Part shown: positions 54,293-63,471 of the stretch, piece by piece | How positions within the stretch are numbered: position 1 is the stretch's first letter | Layout: each line of letters starts with the position of its first letter | Source of the DNA: Marinibacterium sp. | Lineage (GTDB): Bacteria > Pseudomonadota > Alphaproteobacteria > Rhodobacterales > Rhodobacteraceae | Length of the DNA stretch: 64,000 nucleotides | Reading direction: 5' to 3' | Assembly (NCBI GenBank): GCA_025800215.1 | Contig: JAOXSC010000221.1 | Location: forward strand, 1 to 64,000 | Position numbers and translations under genes: made by a program | The notes under the pieces: model-generated | Told to the model about the DNA's origin: nothing | The model's database searches: none | What the model saw: the letters and a program-made list of their open reading frames with translations, nothing else

Positions 54293-55164
54293 GCTTTGCG
54301 CGGCCGCATCAGCGATTCCTGTGCGGTGCTGGCCACCAGCGCGCCGTCGCGGTCAAAGATCATCCCCCGCGCAAAGCTGCGCCCGCGCCCCGTCCACGGC
54401 CCGTCCATGGCATAGAAATGCCAGTCCTGCAGCCGCGTGGGGGCATGAAACCAGATCGAATGATCAAGGCTGGCACCCTGCACCCGGTTCTGGGCCCAGC
54501 TCATCCCATGGGGGCGCAACCCGACCCCCATCAGCCCGATATCCGACGCATAGGCCAGATAGCGCTGCTGGCGCGCTGCGCTGTCATCGGGGTCACCCCC
54601 CTGCGCGGGCGGCATGCGGAACCAGAACCCGTTGCGATCATCGGCGGGCTGGGGGTCTTGGTCGTCCATCGGGGTGACCTCGCGGATCTCGAACTGGGCG
54701 CGGTGAAAGGCCTTGTTCATCGCCTCGACCGAGCGTTCGGCCCCGGCGTCCCCGTGGGCTTCGGGCGTCAGTGCCTCGGGGGCGGGCACATCGGGCATGG
54801 GGTGCTGATGGTCCCAGCCATCGTCATCGCCATGAAACGACGCCGTCAGGCTCAGGATCCCGCGCCCATCCTGCAGCGCCAGCACCCGCCGCGTGCTGAA
54901 GGATCCGCCATCGCGGGCCCGCTCGACCTGAAAGATCAGCGGCTGGTCGGGCCGCCCGGCCCGCAGGAAATAGCTGTGGGCCGAATGGCAGAGCCGATCA
55001 CCAGGCAAGGTCGCCCCCGCCGCCGCCAGACATTGCGCGATCACCTGCCCGCCATACAGGCGCGACGGGCCTTGCCCCGGCGCCATCGGCGGCGCCCGGA
55101 ACAGATCGGCATCCAGCCGCTCGGGCTGCAGCAGCGCAGCCAGCCCGCGCGCACCGTCAGACAT
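54289..55164 (-). CDS. tesB: Acyl-CoA thioesterase II (TesB family)
   Basis: 291 residues with two hot-dog domains. LYGGQVIAQCLAAAGATLPG and LCHSAHSYFLRAGRPDQPLI are in the first. LDHSIWFHAP, GRGRSFARGMIFDRDGALVA and TAQESLMR in the second hold the Asp, Ser/Thr and Gln positions of the TesB active site. It releases free acid from acyl-CoA, perhaps to recover CoA from dead-end intermediates. Its start overlaps the MaoC stop by 8 bases, so it is translated from the same operon as the ligase. Confidence 0.92.
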   Translation of the reverse strand: MSDGARGLAALLQPERLDADLFRAPPMAPGQGPSRLYGGQVIAQCLAAAGATLPGDRLCHSAHSYFLRAGRPDQPLIFQVERARDGGSFSTRRVLALQDGRGILSLTASFHGDDDGWDHQHPMPDVPAPEALTPEAHGDAGAERSVEAMNKAFHRAQFEIREVTPMDDQDPQPADDRNGFWFRMPPAQGGDPDDSAARQQRYLAYASDIGLMGVGLRPHGMSWAQNRVQGASLDHSIWFHAPTRLQDWHFYAMDGPWTGRGRSFARGMIFDRDGALVASTAQESLMRPRKA

Positions 55165-55615
55165 AGGACAGGCCCAGCCATTCGGCGATCAGCGCCGGGG
55201 TATCGTTTCCGTCGATCTCGACCGTCACATCCGTGCGCGTCTGAACCTGACCGGGCGCGCGCTGCGTCACCTCCAGCAGACGGAACCGCCCCCGGATCCG
55301 CGCCCCTGCCGGGACCGGCGCCAGAAAGCGGATCTTGTCAAAGCCATAGTTCACCGCCATCTTGCGCCCCTCGATCCCCGGCACCGCATCCCGCGCCAGC
55401 GGTACCAGCAGCGACAGGGTCAGAAACCCATGCGCGATCGGGCCGCCAAACGGGGTCTCGGCCGCGCGCGCCGGATCCACATGGATGAACTGGTGGTCAT
55501 CGGTGGCATCAGCAAAGGCGTTGATGCGGGGCTGATCGACCACGACCCAGCCCGACACGCCCAGATCCTGACCCACACGCGCGCGAAAGTCGCTTAGGCT
55601 GATGTCATTGCTCAT
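55157..55615 (-). CDS. MaoC-like acyl-CoA hydratase
   Basis: 152 residues, single hot-dog fold. The catalytic Asp/His pair is in ATDDHQFIHVDPARA, followed by FGGPIAHGFLTLSLL, as in NodN/MaoC-type hydratases. It should add water to a 2-enoyl-CoA, giving the R-hydroxy product. The start overlaps the ligase stop in an ATGA and the stop overlaps the tesB start, so all three are tightly coupled. Confidence 0.88.
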   Translation of the reverse strand: MSNDISLSDFRARVGQDLGVSGWVVVDQPRINAFADATDDHQFIHVDPARAAETPFGGPIAHGFLTLSLLVPLARDAVPGIEGRKMAVNYGFDKIRFLAPVPAGARIRGRFRLLEVTQRAPGQVQTRTDVTVEIDGNDTPALIAEWLGLSYV

Positions 55616-57519
55616 GTGTTCCCCCCGATCAGCAGGTCCCCGCCCGAGCCGTCATAAAGCCGCCCCACGATCCCCGCGCGCAGCGCCAAGACCCGACGTT
55701 GATTGATGTAGCCTTTGTCATTGATTTCATTGCCGGCCAGATCGGGCGGATCGGCCAGCACGCCGATGGCCCGGATCTGGCGGCTCGATCCGTGATTGTC
55801 GCGGTTCCACCGTGCCAGAGCCGCGCCAAGGGCGGCGCGGTCTTCGGGCGCGGGGTCGATCAGGCCATCATCGCGGGCCACCGCGCGGGCCCGCGCGCTA
55901 TCGGTCAGCCAGACAAGGGCGGCGATATGGGCCCGGCCTTCGCCTGCGATCACCGCATCGCGCACCAGCCCGCCACATTCCAGATTGAACCCCACCCGCA
56001 CCGCGCCGACCTGCACGAAGGTGCCGCTATCAAGCTTGAAATCCTCGCTCACCCGCCCGGCATAGCGCAGATCCTCGGCGATCCGGTCGGGATCATCAAA
56101 GCGCATTGCATCACCAGTGCAAAAGAAGCCTTCTTCGTCGAAAACCCGCGCCGTCAGCTCGGGCTGATCGACATAGCCGGGAAAGACATTTGGGCCCTTG
56201 ATGCGCAGCTCATAACGGTCATCGCCAAGCGGCAGCATCTTGGCCTCGACCCCCGGCATGGGCATGCCGACCCGCCCCACCCCGTCATAGGGCCAGTGCA
56301 CCGACAGGGCCGACGGGGCAAGCTCGGTCATCGCAAAGCCGCCCGTCAGCGGGATGCGATAGCCGCGATGGGCCACCGCAAGGGCCTGCAGCCGGTCATA
56401 GGTTTCACCGGGAAACCCCGCACCGCCATAATGCAGATAGGTAAGCCCCGAAAAGAACGCCTGCGCCAGATCGGGATCGTCTTCCATCGCATCGACCAGC
56501 ATCCCATAGGCCAGCGGCACGTTGGAATAATTGGTCGGGCGCACCTCGCGGATCGCATCCAGGCTGCGCTGGAAATCGGCGCCCGCCACCGGCCGACCGC
56601 TGTCGATATAAAGGGTCGAAGCCGTGCGCAGCGTGTCATGCAGGATGTGATTGCCCCCGAAGGTGTGATGCCAGGGCAGCCAGCACAGCTTGCGCCGATG
56701 CGCCTGCGGCACATGCATGGCCACCGCCTGCGACATGGCCAGATTGGCACACATCATCCGGTGGGTGTTGATCACCCCCTTGGGCGACCCGGTCGAGCCC
56801 GAGGTGAACAGCAGCTTGCCCACCGTATCGGGCGTGACCGCCGCATGGGCGCGCATGACCGCATCGGTCACCGGCGTCTCCAGCAAGGCGGTCACATTCA
56901 GATCGCCGGGACGCGGGCGTTCGGACACCACGGTGCAGCCACTCAGATCCAGCCGGTCCAGAGCACCCGACAGCGCCTGCGCGTCATCCACAAAAAAGAG
57001 CCGCGCGCGCGACTGAGCAAAGGTGCTTTCAAGGCGGGCGAAGGCCTCGGAAAAGCGGGCATAGCTGGGCGAGATCGGCGCCACCGTGATCCCCGCCATC
57101 ATCGCGCCAAAGGTCATCTGCGCATGCGGGATACTGTTGCGCGACAGGATCGCGATACAGTCGCCCTGAGCCAGCCCCCGGTCCAGCAGCGCCTGTGCAA
57201 TCGCAGCACTGGTGCGTTCCAGATCGCGAAAGCTGGGGCCAGCCCAACCGTCGGGGCCACGTTCGGCCAGGGCCAGACGGTCGGGATGAGCTTTGGCGGC
57301 GGCAAACAGGTGGTCGATCACGCTGCTGGGGTAGTCGGGCAGATCGACACGCTGACGCAGATAGATCGCCGCGCCGACCCGGCGCAGTTCGGGGCATGGG
57401 GCGCGATAAGATAGCGGGCCAAAGACCGGATCATGATGGGTAACGAAACCTTCGGGCGGATCTGTCAGGTCCGGCGCCCCTGCCCCGATCTGTGCCCCCG
57501 TTTGATGCGCTTCTGTCAT
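55612..57519 (-). CDS. Acyl-CoA synthetase of the feruloyl-CoA synthetase type
   Basis: 635 residues, AMP-forming ligase. LLFTSGSTGSPKGV is the P-loop; CWLPWHHTFGGNHIL, LTGGFAMTEL and FFCTGDAMRF are further core motifs. The C-terminus has the pattern GNEINDKGYINQRRVLALRA, characteristic of the feruloyl-CoA synthetase subgroup rather than FadD. It probably activates an aromatic or branched acid with ATP and CoA. AGGAGG lies upstream of the ATG. It is the first gene of the ligase-MaoC-TesB operon, whose promoter holds operator site B. Confidence 0.9.
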   Translation of the reverse strand: MTEAHQTGAQIGAGAPDLTDPPEGFVTHHDPVFGPLSYRAPCPELRRVGAAIYLRQRVDLPDYPSSVIDHLFAAAKAHPDRLALAERGPDGWAGPSFRDLERTSAAIAQALLDRGLAQGDCIAILSRNSIPHAQMTFGAMMAGITVAPISPSYARFSEAFARLESTFAQSRARLFFVDDAQALSGALDRLDLSGCTVVSERPRPGDLNVTALLETPVTDAVMRAHAAVTPDTVGKLLFTSGSTGSPKGVINTHRMMCANLAMSQAVAMHVPQAHRRKLCWLPWHHTFGGNHILHDTLRTASTLYIDSGRPVAGADFQRSLDAIREVRPTNYSNVPLAYGMLVDAMEDDPDLAQAFFSGLTYLHYGGAGFPGETYDRLQALAVAHRGYRIPLTGGFAMTELAPSALSVHWPYDGVGRVGMPMPGVEAKMLPLGDDRYELRIKGPNVFPGYVDQPELTARVFDEEGFFCTGDAMRFDDPDRIAEDLRYAGRVSEDFKLDSGTFVQVGAVRVGFNLECGGLVRDAVIAGEGRAHIAALVWLTDSARARAVARDDGLIDPAPEDRAALGAALARWNRDNHGSSRQIRAIGVLADPPDLAGNEINDKGYINQRRVLALRAGIVGRLYDGSGGDLLIGGNT

Positions 57520-57829
57520 GGGTGTGTGACCTCCTGGATGGTCCGGGCTGCATGGGCCGGGGCCACCCGCCAGCGGGGATGGCTGACATCCCTGCGCGGT
57601 CCGAGTCCTCCCCTCCTCAGGTCAATTGTGTATGATACCCATCATGCAAAGTCAATGCTTTGACAGGGTCAGGCCCCGCCGATGGCGGGTATCTGGACCT
57701 TGGGATTTGAAATCTGTATTATCGACCCAATATAGAATTCGGCTTTTTGACCCTGCGCCAACCGCCGGCGCGGTTGCCAGATCCCGGCGGGATGTGGCAG
57801 GGGGTCTGACACAAGGTATAGGGGCGCGT
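57520..57829. promoter_or_regulatory. Ligase/TetR intergenic region with operator site B
   Basis: These 310 bases hold two divergent starts. On the minus strand, -35 TTGACT (57655-57650) and a possible -10 TACACA (57632-57627) are 17 bases apart. Between and over them lies TGTATGATACCCATCATGCA (57629-57648), an 8-bp-arm dyad with one mismatch. Its 17-base core equals site A except for one base. The remainder up to the TetR ATG at 57830 shows no other convincing element beyond AGGGG (57820-57824) as its ribosome-binding site. Confidence 0.55.
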
Positions 57830-58402
57830 ATGGGATATTCGCAGGCTCAGAAGGAAAAACACCGGGATCAGATCCTGTCAAACGCGGGCGAGCAGCTGCG
57901 GCAGGGCGGGTTTTCCGCGATCAACGTGGTGTCGCTGATGAAATCGGTCGGGCTGACCCATGGCGGGTTTTACGGCCATTTCGACAACAAGGAAGACCTG
58001 CTGGATCAGGCGCTGGAACGCGCCCTTTCCGAAGGTCGGCTGACCGCCAAACTGGCCGCCTCCAACAAAAAACGCAGTTTTGCGCGCTATGTGGGCAGCT
58101 ATGTCAGCACCAAGCACCGCGATCTTCCGGGCACCGGTTGCGCGATCCCCGCACTGGTGTCGGACGTGTCGCGCCGCCCCGAAGCCTCGCGCGAAATCAT
58201 GCAGGCCCATATCGACGATTTCATCGACACGGTGGCCGATTACCTGGACGATGACCGCGAAAAGGCCAATGTCGCGGTCGCGGCCATGGTCGGTGCCCTG
58301 GCACTGTCGCGGGTGATGACCGACGACAGCAAGGCCGCGGCCTTGCTGAAGGCGACCAAGGCACATCTGCTGACCTTCGAAGACGACATCGACGACGCCT
58401 GA
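57830..58402 (+). CDS. TetR-family regulator, probable controller of the acyl-CoA regulon
   Basis: 190 residues. The DNA-binding domain at about 9-56 includes RDQILSNAGEQLRQGGFSAI and the recognition-helix region VGLTHGGFYGHFDNKEDLLD, typical of the AcrR/NemR-like group. The ligand domain follows. ATG 57830 has AGGGG five bases upstream; upstream in-frame codons do not look like the family. It is divergent from the ligase operon, with operator site B between them. It therefore probably represses itself, the ligase operon and, through sites A and C, the TRAP and beta-oxidation operons (inference). Acyl-CoA is a likely ligand. Confidence 0.9.
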   Translation: MGYSQAQKEKHRDQILSNAGEQLRQGGFSAINVVSLMKSVGLTHGGFYGHFDNKEDLLDQALERALSEGRLTAKLAASNKKRSFARYVGSYVSTKHRDLPGTGCAIPALVSDVSRRPEASREIMQAHIDDFIDTVADYLDDDREKANVAVAAMVGALALSRVMTDDSKAAALLKATKAHLLTFEDDIDDA

Positions 58403-58424
58403 CCCGCGCGGCATCTGCACGACC

Positions 58425-60350
58425 TTACCCGACCTCGGGCGCCGCGTGCGGCGTGACGATGTCGAACATATAGTCGAACTGATCCAGCATCCCGAACAGC
58501 GCAGAGATCGCCGCGCTGTCGCCGTCGATGACCATCGCGCCTTCGGCCAGAAGATCATCAAGCGACCGCGCCCCCAGCACCAGATTGGCCAGCACCGGCC
58601 GCGCCAGCGACACCACCGCGATGCCATCGTCCCCGTCGGTGTCGCGATAGGTCAGGGTCTGGTTGCGCAGGCTCAGCGCGATGCGTTGCCCGGTATCGGT
58701 GATCTGCCAGATCGTGCGGCTGGCCGCATCACCGGCCCGCTCGGGGTTCAGGCGCAGCGCCAGATAGTCGAACAGGGTGCGGGTGCCGATCGCCTCCATC
58801 ATGTCGGGGCCCAGACGCGGGCGAGGCCCGGCCTTGTTCACCCCGTGGCGCAGCTCTTGCGCGGCAAAAAGATAGGCATTGCGCCAGGTGGCCGATTCCG
58901 TCTGATAGCCCATCTGCTCCATCGCATCCGCCGCCAGCGCTCGTGCCGCCTGATTGTCGGGCTCGGCCAGCACCAGCTGGCCCGCGACCTGCGCCACCCA
59001 GCGAAAATCACCTGCGTCAAAATCGGCGCGCGCCTTGATCAGCAGCGCATCCGCCCCGCCCATGTAGCGCACGGCGCGCCGCGCCTCTTCGATGGGGGGA
59101 TGCGGATCCAGGTTCACCGGATTGGCATCATACCAGCCCAGATAGCGCTGATAGACCGCCTTGGCGTTGTGCCGGATGGTGCCGTAATATTCCCGCAGCG
59201 CCCAATCCTGCGCCAGCCCCGGCGGATGGGTGATCTGTTCGGCGATCTCGGCTGGTTTGAACCCGTGGTTCATCAGCCGCAGGGTCTGATCATGGATGTG
59301 TTTGTAAAGATCGCGCTGGTTCTGCAGATAGACCACGATGTCATCCTGCCCCCAGATCGGCCAGTGATGCTGACCGATCAGAATGTCAGAGCGCCGCCCA
59401 TACATCTCAAGCGCATCGTCGATATAGCCCGACCACAGCCGTGGATCGCGCACCACCGTTCCGCGCAGAGGCAGGAAGTTGTGCAGGTTGTGAACCGAAT
59501 TTTCCGCCAGATTGAGGATGCGGAACTGCGGCAGATACATGTGCATTTCGGCGGGAGCCTCGGACTCGGGCGCCATCTGGAACACCATCTCGACCCCGTC
59601 GATCACATGGGTTTCGGTGTCTTCCATGATCAGCTGCGTCGGCGCGATCAGGCTGAAGGTGCCGCGCGCCACGTTCTTGCCCAGCCCTGCATCCACCTGC
59701 CCGCGCGGGCCGCGCTGCAATGCGATGCCGAACTGGAACAGCGCCCGGCGCGATGACGCGTTGGACGAATGCACGCCTTCATCGCTCACCGCCTCCATGA
59801 ACCCGTCGGGGGCAATCACCGTGACCCGTCCCTGATCCACATCGTCCTGGCTGATGACACCCTTGACCCCGCCATAATGGTCGATATGAGAATGGCTGTA
59901 GATCATCGCCACCACCGGACGCTTCGGCCGGTGCCGGTAATACAGGTCCAGTGCTGCGGCAGCGGCTTCGCAGGCGGTCAGGGTGTCAAAGATGATCAGC
60001 CCGGTGTCGCCTTCGATGATCGTCATGTTGGCCAGATCCAGCCCGCGCACCTGATAGACCCGCTCCGCCACCTTATAAAGCCCGTGATGCATGTTCAGCC
60101 GCGCCTGCCGCCACAGGCTGGGGTTCACCGTGTCGGGTGCATCGTCATCGTCCAGAAACGCATAGGACGTCAGATCCCATGACGGCGCCCCGTCGGCCCC
60201 CATGATCACCCCGTCATCGAGCGTCCCGACAAAGCCACGCTGGGCGCGCTCGAAATCGCGCGTGTCGGTAAAATCAAGCCCGTCGGCAAAGGCCCTGTTG
60301 GCCTTGGCCGTCATCGGATGGGCGGGTTTGGGGGTGGTGGGATCTGACAT
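58425..60350 (-). CDS. Alkylsulfatase (SdsA1-like, metallo-beta-lactamase fold)
   Basis: 641 residues. The dinuclear zinc motif is YSHSHIDHYGG (His153, His155, Asp157, His158 counted from ATG 60350). The sulfatase core continues with HMYLPQFRILNLAENSVHNL and IGQHHWPIWG. A helical dimerisation domain (about 390-510) and a C-terminal SCP2-like domain for the alkyl chain complete the SdsA1 layout. It splits alkyl sulfates to alcohol and sulfate. Unlike SdsA1, no signal peptide is seen, so it may be cytoplasmic. The ribosome-binding site is weak; an ATG at 60380 is an alternative start. It is the last gene of the GMC-ALDH operon. Confidence 0.9.
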   Translation of the reverse strand: MSDPTTPKPAHPMTAKANRAFADGLDFTDTRDFERAQRGFVGTLDDGVIMGADGAPSWDLTSYAFLDDDDAPDTVNPSLWRQARLNMHHGLYKVAERVYQVRGLDLANMTIIEGDTGLIIFDTLTACEAAAAALDLYYRHRPKRPVVAMIYSHSHIDHYGGVKGVISQDDVDQGRVTVIAPDGFMEAVSDEGVHSSNASSRRALFQFGIALQRGPRGQVDAGLGKNVARGTFSLIAPTQLIMEDTETHVIDGVEMVFQMAPESEAPAEMHMYLPQFRILNLAENSVHNLHNFLPLRGTVVRDPRLWSGYIDDALEMYGRRSDILIGQHHWPIWGQDDIVVYLQNQRDLYKHIHDQTLRLMNHGFKPAEIAEQITHPPGLAQDWALREYYGTIRHNAKAVYQRYLGWYDANPVNLDPHPPIEEARRAVRYMGGADALLIKARADFDAGDFRWVAQVAGQLVLAEPDNQAARALAADAMEQMGYQTESATWRNAYLFAAQELRHGVNKAGPRPRLGPDMMEAIGTRTLFDYLALRLNPERAGDAASRTIWQITDTGQRIALSLRNQTLTYRDTDGDDGIAVVSLARPVLANLVLGARSLDDLLAEGAMVIDGDSAAISALFGMLDQFDYMFDIVTPHAAPEVG

Positions 60351-60402
60351 CTGGGTCTCGCTCTGTCTGGGGGTCGTCATCAGGATGGGCGGTGGCGCGC
60401 GC

Positions 60403-61833
60403 CTACCAACCCGCGACGGCTTTGACTTCAAGGAAATCTTCGATCCCATAAGCGCCGCCTTCGCGGGCATTGCCCGACTGCTTCATGCCGCCAAAGGGCA
60501 TTCCGGGCGCGCGATTGGCCCCGTTCATATCCACCATACCCGAACGCAACCGCCGCGCCACCCTGCGGCGTTTGTCCGTGTCTGATGTCTGGACATAGTT
60601 GGTCAGCCCGTAAACCGTGTCATTGGCCATGGCGATGGCGTCGGATTCGTCTTCGAAGCTGGAAATGGTCAGCACCGGGCCAAAGATCTCTTCGCGATAG
60701 ATCGCCATGTCGGGGGTGACATCGGCAAACACCGTGGGCCGCACATAGTACCCAGCGTTGAACCCATCGGCCCGCCCCGGCCCGCCGGCCACCAGCCGGG
60801 CACCATCGTCGATGCCACGCTGGATCATGGTCTGGATGGCGTTGAACTGGCGTTCGTTGACCACCGGTCCGATATGGCCGCCTTCGGCGCTGGCCGGGCC
60901 CACATCGACCGCCTGTGCCACCTTGGCCGCGATTTGCACCGCTTCGTCATAAAAGCCCTTTTCGACGATCATCCGCGACGGCGCGTTGCACATCTGACCG
61001 GTCAGCAGCATCATCCGCTTGACCCCGCGCTCGACCGCTTCGGCATCGGCATCTGCAAAGACCAGGTTGGCGCCCTTGCCGCCCAGCTCAAGATGCACGG
61101 TCTTGAGCGTGCCGGCCGCGTTCTGCATGATCTGCCGCCCCGCGCGGGTGGATCCGGTAAAGCTGATCACATCCACATCCGGATGCCCCGACAGGCAGTT
61201 GCCCACCACGGCCCCGGTGCCATTGATCAGGTTGAACACGCCGGGCGGGGCGCCCGCCTCGTCCATCATCTCGGCAAACAGAAGCGCCGAAAGCGGGCTT
61301 TCTTCGGACGGTTTGAGCACCATCGTGCAGCCTGCCGCAATCGCCGCCCCGACCTTGAGCGTGACCTGGTTCATCGGCAGGTTCCACGGCGTGATCAGCG
61401 CGGCCACGCCTGCGGCCTCCTTGATGATGTAATTGTCGGGGTGATCGGGGTGATGGACCTGCTCAAAGGCAAACGCGCGCGCCGCGTCGATGAAGCCTTC
61501 GATATGGCGGGTGCCAATGCCCACCTGCAACATGTTGGACATGGTGATGGGCGTGCCCATTTCGGCCGACATGGCCTGGCCCATTTCAGCGGCGCGGCGC
61601 TGATAGATCTCGAGCAGCCGTTCCAGAAACGCGACGCGCTCGGCCGGGTCGCAATACATCCAGCCGGGCAGGGCCGCGCGCGCGGCCTGCACGGCCTGAT
61701 CGGTTTCGGCCTCGTTGCTCAGGTGGATCCGGGCGATCACCTCTTCGGTGGATGGGTCGATCACCGGATGCAGGTTCGGCTCTTCGGGCGTCACCCAGGC
61801 TCCGTTTACATAGTAGCGGTTTTCCGTCTGCAT
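60403..61833 (-). CDS. NAD(P)-dependent aldehyde dehydrogenase
   Basis: 476 residues. The cofactor site is ITPWNLPMNQVTLKVGAAIA and ISFTGSTRAGRQIM; the general base is in ELGGKGANLVF and the catalytic Cys in TGQMCNAPSRMIV. EEIFGPVLTISSF is the conserved substrate-side motif. It oxidises an aldehyde to the acid. Lying between the GMC oxidoreductase (24 bases) and the alkylsulfatase (52 bases) it fits oxidation of the alcohol released from a sulfate ester. Confidence 0.94.
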   Translation of the reverse strand: MQTENRYYVNGAWVTPEEPNLHPVIDPSTEEVIARIHLSNEAETDQAVQAARAALPGWMYCDPAERVAFLERLLEIYQRRAAEMGQAMSAEMGTPITMSNMLQVGIGTRHIEGFIDAARAFAFEQVHHPDHPDNYIIKEAAGVAALITPWNLPMNQVTLKVGAAIAAGCTMVLKPSEESPLSALLFAEMMDEAGAPPGVFNLINGTGAVVGNCLSGHPDVDVISFTGSTRAGRQIMQNAAGTLKTVHLELGGKGANLVFADADAEAVERGVKRMMLLTGQMCNAPSRMIVEKGFYDEAVQIAAKVAQAVDVGPASAEGGHIGPVVNERQFNAIQTMIQRGIDDGARLVAGGPGRADGFNAGYYVRPTVFADVTPDMAIYREEIFGPVLTISSFEDESDAIAMANDTVYGLTNYVQTSDTDKRRRVARRLRSGMVDMNGANRAPGMPFGGMKQSGNAREGGAYGIEDFLEVKAVAGW

Positions 61834-61857
61834 ATCTGGTCTCCGGCGTTTGAACTG

Positions 61858-63471
61858 TCAGGATCTGGCATCGGCCAGCATCATGCGGCTGGCTTTTTCG
61901 GCAATCATCATGGTGGGGCCATTGGTGTTGCCCGACACAAGTTCAGGCATGATCGAGCAATCGGCCACCCGCAGCCCGGCAATGCCGCGCAGCTTCAGCT
62001 CGGGCGTCACCACCGCATCAGGGCCCGGCCCCATGCGGCAGGTGCCCGACGGGTGATAGATCGACACCGCCGTGTCACGCGCCCAGCCCAGCAAATCCGC
62101 GGCGTCATCGCTGACACCGGGGCCGGGCCGCACTTCGCGCGCGATCCGCGCGCGCAGCGGCGCCATCGACGCGATGCGCCGGCCGATGCGGATCCCGTCC
62201 ACGACCGTGGCGCAATCGGTGTCGGTGGCCAGGTAATTGGCCTCGATCACCGGGTGGGCGGATGGGTCGGCGCTGGCCAGACGGATCCGGCCCCGGCTTT
62301 CGGGGCGCAGCTGGCAGAAATTCATCGTGAAGGCCGGAATGGTCTCGGGCGCGCCGGCATCCACCGACAGCGGCTGGATCAGATACTGGATGTCGGGGGT
62401 TTCCAGCTCGGGGCGGGTGCGCAAGAACCCCACCGCCATGGCAGCAGGCATCGACATCGGGCCGCGACGGCCCAGGGCAAATTCCGCCGCGATCCCGGCC
62501 TTGCCGATGAGGGAATGCACCCGGTTGTTCACCGTGGGGCTGGTGCTTTCGAACACCAGCTTGTGCTGCAGATGATCCTGCAGCCCCTGCCCCACGCCCG
62601 GCAGATCGTGCTGCACCGCAATCCCGTGATCGGCCAGGTGATCGGCCGGGCCGATCCCCGACAGCATCAGCATCTGCGCCGACCCGATGGTGCCACCCGC
62701 CAGCACGGTTTCGCGCCGCGCCGTCACCGCGACCTGCCCCCCCGCCGCATCACGATAGATCAGCCCGGTGCAGCGCTGCCCGTCCAGCGTGACCCGTTCG
62801 ACCAGCGCGCGGGTGATCACCCGCAGGTTCGGGCGCCGCCGCACCGGGTGCAGAAACGCCGAGGCCGCGCTTTCGCGCCAGCCGTTGCGCGTGGTGATCC
62901 GGAAATAGGATGTGCCTTCCTGATCGGGGCCGTTGTAATCGGGGTTGCGGGCAAACCCGGCGGCTTCGGCCGCGCTCAGCCAGTCGTCACAGATCGGATG
63001 GGTCATGCGCAGGTCCGAAATCCCCAGCTCGCCCTGTCGGCCAAGGCTGGGATCATCGGTGCTGCGCGCGTCCTCGAACGCTTCGAACAGGGGCCGCACA
63101 TCGTCCCAGCCCCAGCCCGGATTGCCAAGCTGCCGCCACCGGTCATAGTCGCGCGCCTGCCCGCGCACATACAACAACCCATTGAGCGATGACGACCCCC
63201 CCAGCATCTTGCCGCGCGGCCAGCCGATGGCGCGACCATTGAGGCCGGGATCCGGCGCGGTCTGATAGCCCCAGTTCACATCCGGGTTTCCGATCAGCCG
63301 GAAATACCCCACCGGGATGCGCACCCAGGGGTTGCTGTCGCGCCCGCCTGCCTCGATCAGAACAACCCGGTTGCGCGGATCCGCGCTCAGCCGGTTGGCC
63401 AGAACACAGCCCGCCGATCCCGCGCCCGCGATCACATAATCGGCGTCGATCTGTTGCATCCTAGCGCTCAT
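61858..63471 (-). CDS. GMC-family oxidoreductase (choline/alcohol dehydrogenase-like)
   Basis: 537 residues. The FAD-binding start is ADYVIAGAGSAGCVLANRLS; WPRGKMLGGSSSLNGLLYVR is the first GMC signature and TVLAGGTIGSAQMLMLSGIG, with small changes, the second. The active-site region near the C-terminus is IYHPSGTCRMG. It oxidises a primary alcohol, probably passing electrons to a quinone or dye-type acceptor. Its start overlaps the fumarylacetoacetase stop in an ATGA. An ATG five codons in is an alternative. Confidence 0.94.
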   Translation of the reverse strand: MSARMQQIDADYVIAGAGSAGCVLANRLSADPRNRVVLIEAGGRDSNPWVRIPVGYFRLIGNPDVNWGYQTAPDPGLNGRAIGWPRGKMLGGSSSLNGLLYVRGQARDYDRWRQLGNPGWGWDDVRPLFEAFEDARSTDDPSLGRQGELGISDLRMTHPICDDWLSAAEAAGFARNPDYNGPDQEGTSYFRITTRNGWRESAASAFLHPVRRRPNLRVITRALVERVTLDGQRCTGLIYRDAAGGQVAVTARRETVLAGGTIGSAQMLMLSGIGPADHLADHGIAVQHDLPGVGQGLQDHLQHKLVFESTSPTVNNRVHSLIGKAGIAAEFALGRRGPMSMPAAMAVGFLRTRPELETPDIQYLIQPLSVDAGAPETIPAFTMNFCQLRPESRGRIRLASADPSAHPVIEANYLATDTDCATVVDGIRIGRRIASMAPLRARIAREVRPGPGVSDDAADLLGWARDTAVSIYHPSGTCRMGPGPDAVVTPELKLRGIAGLRVADCSIMPELVSGNTNGPTMMIAEKASRMMLADARS

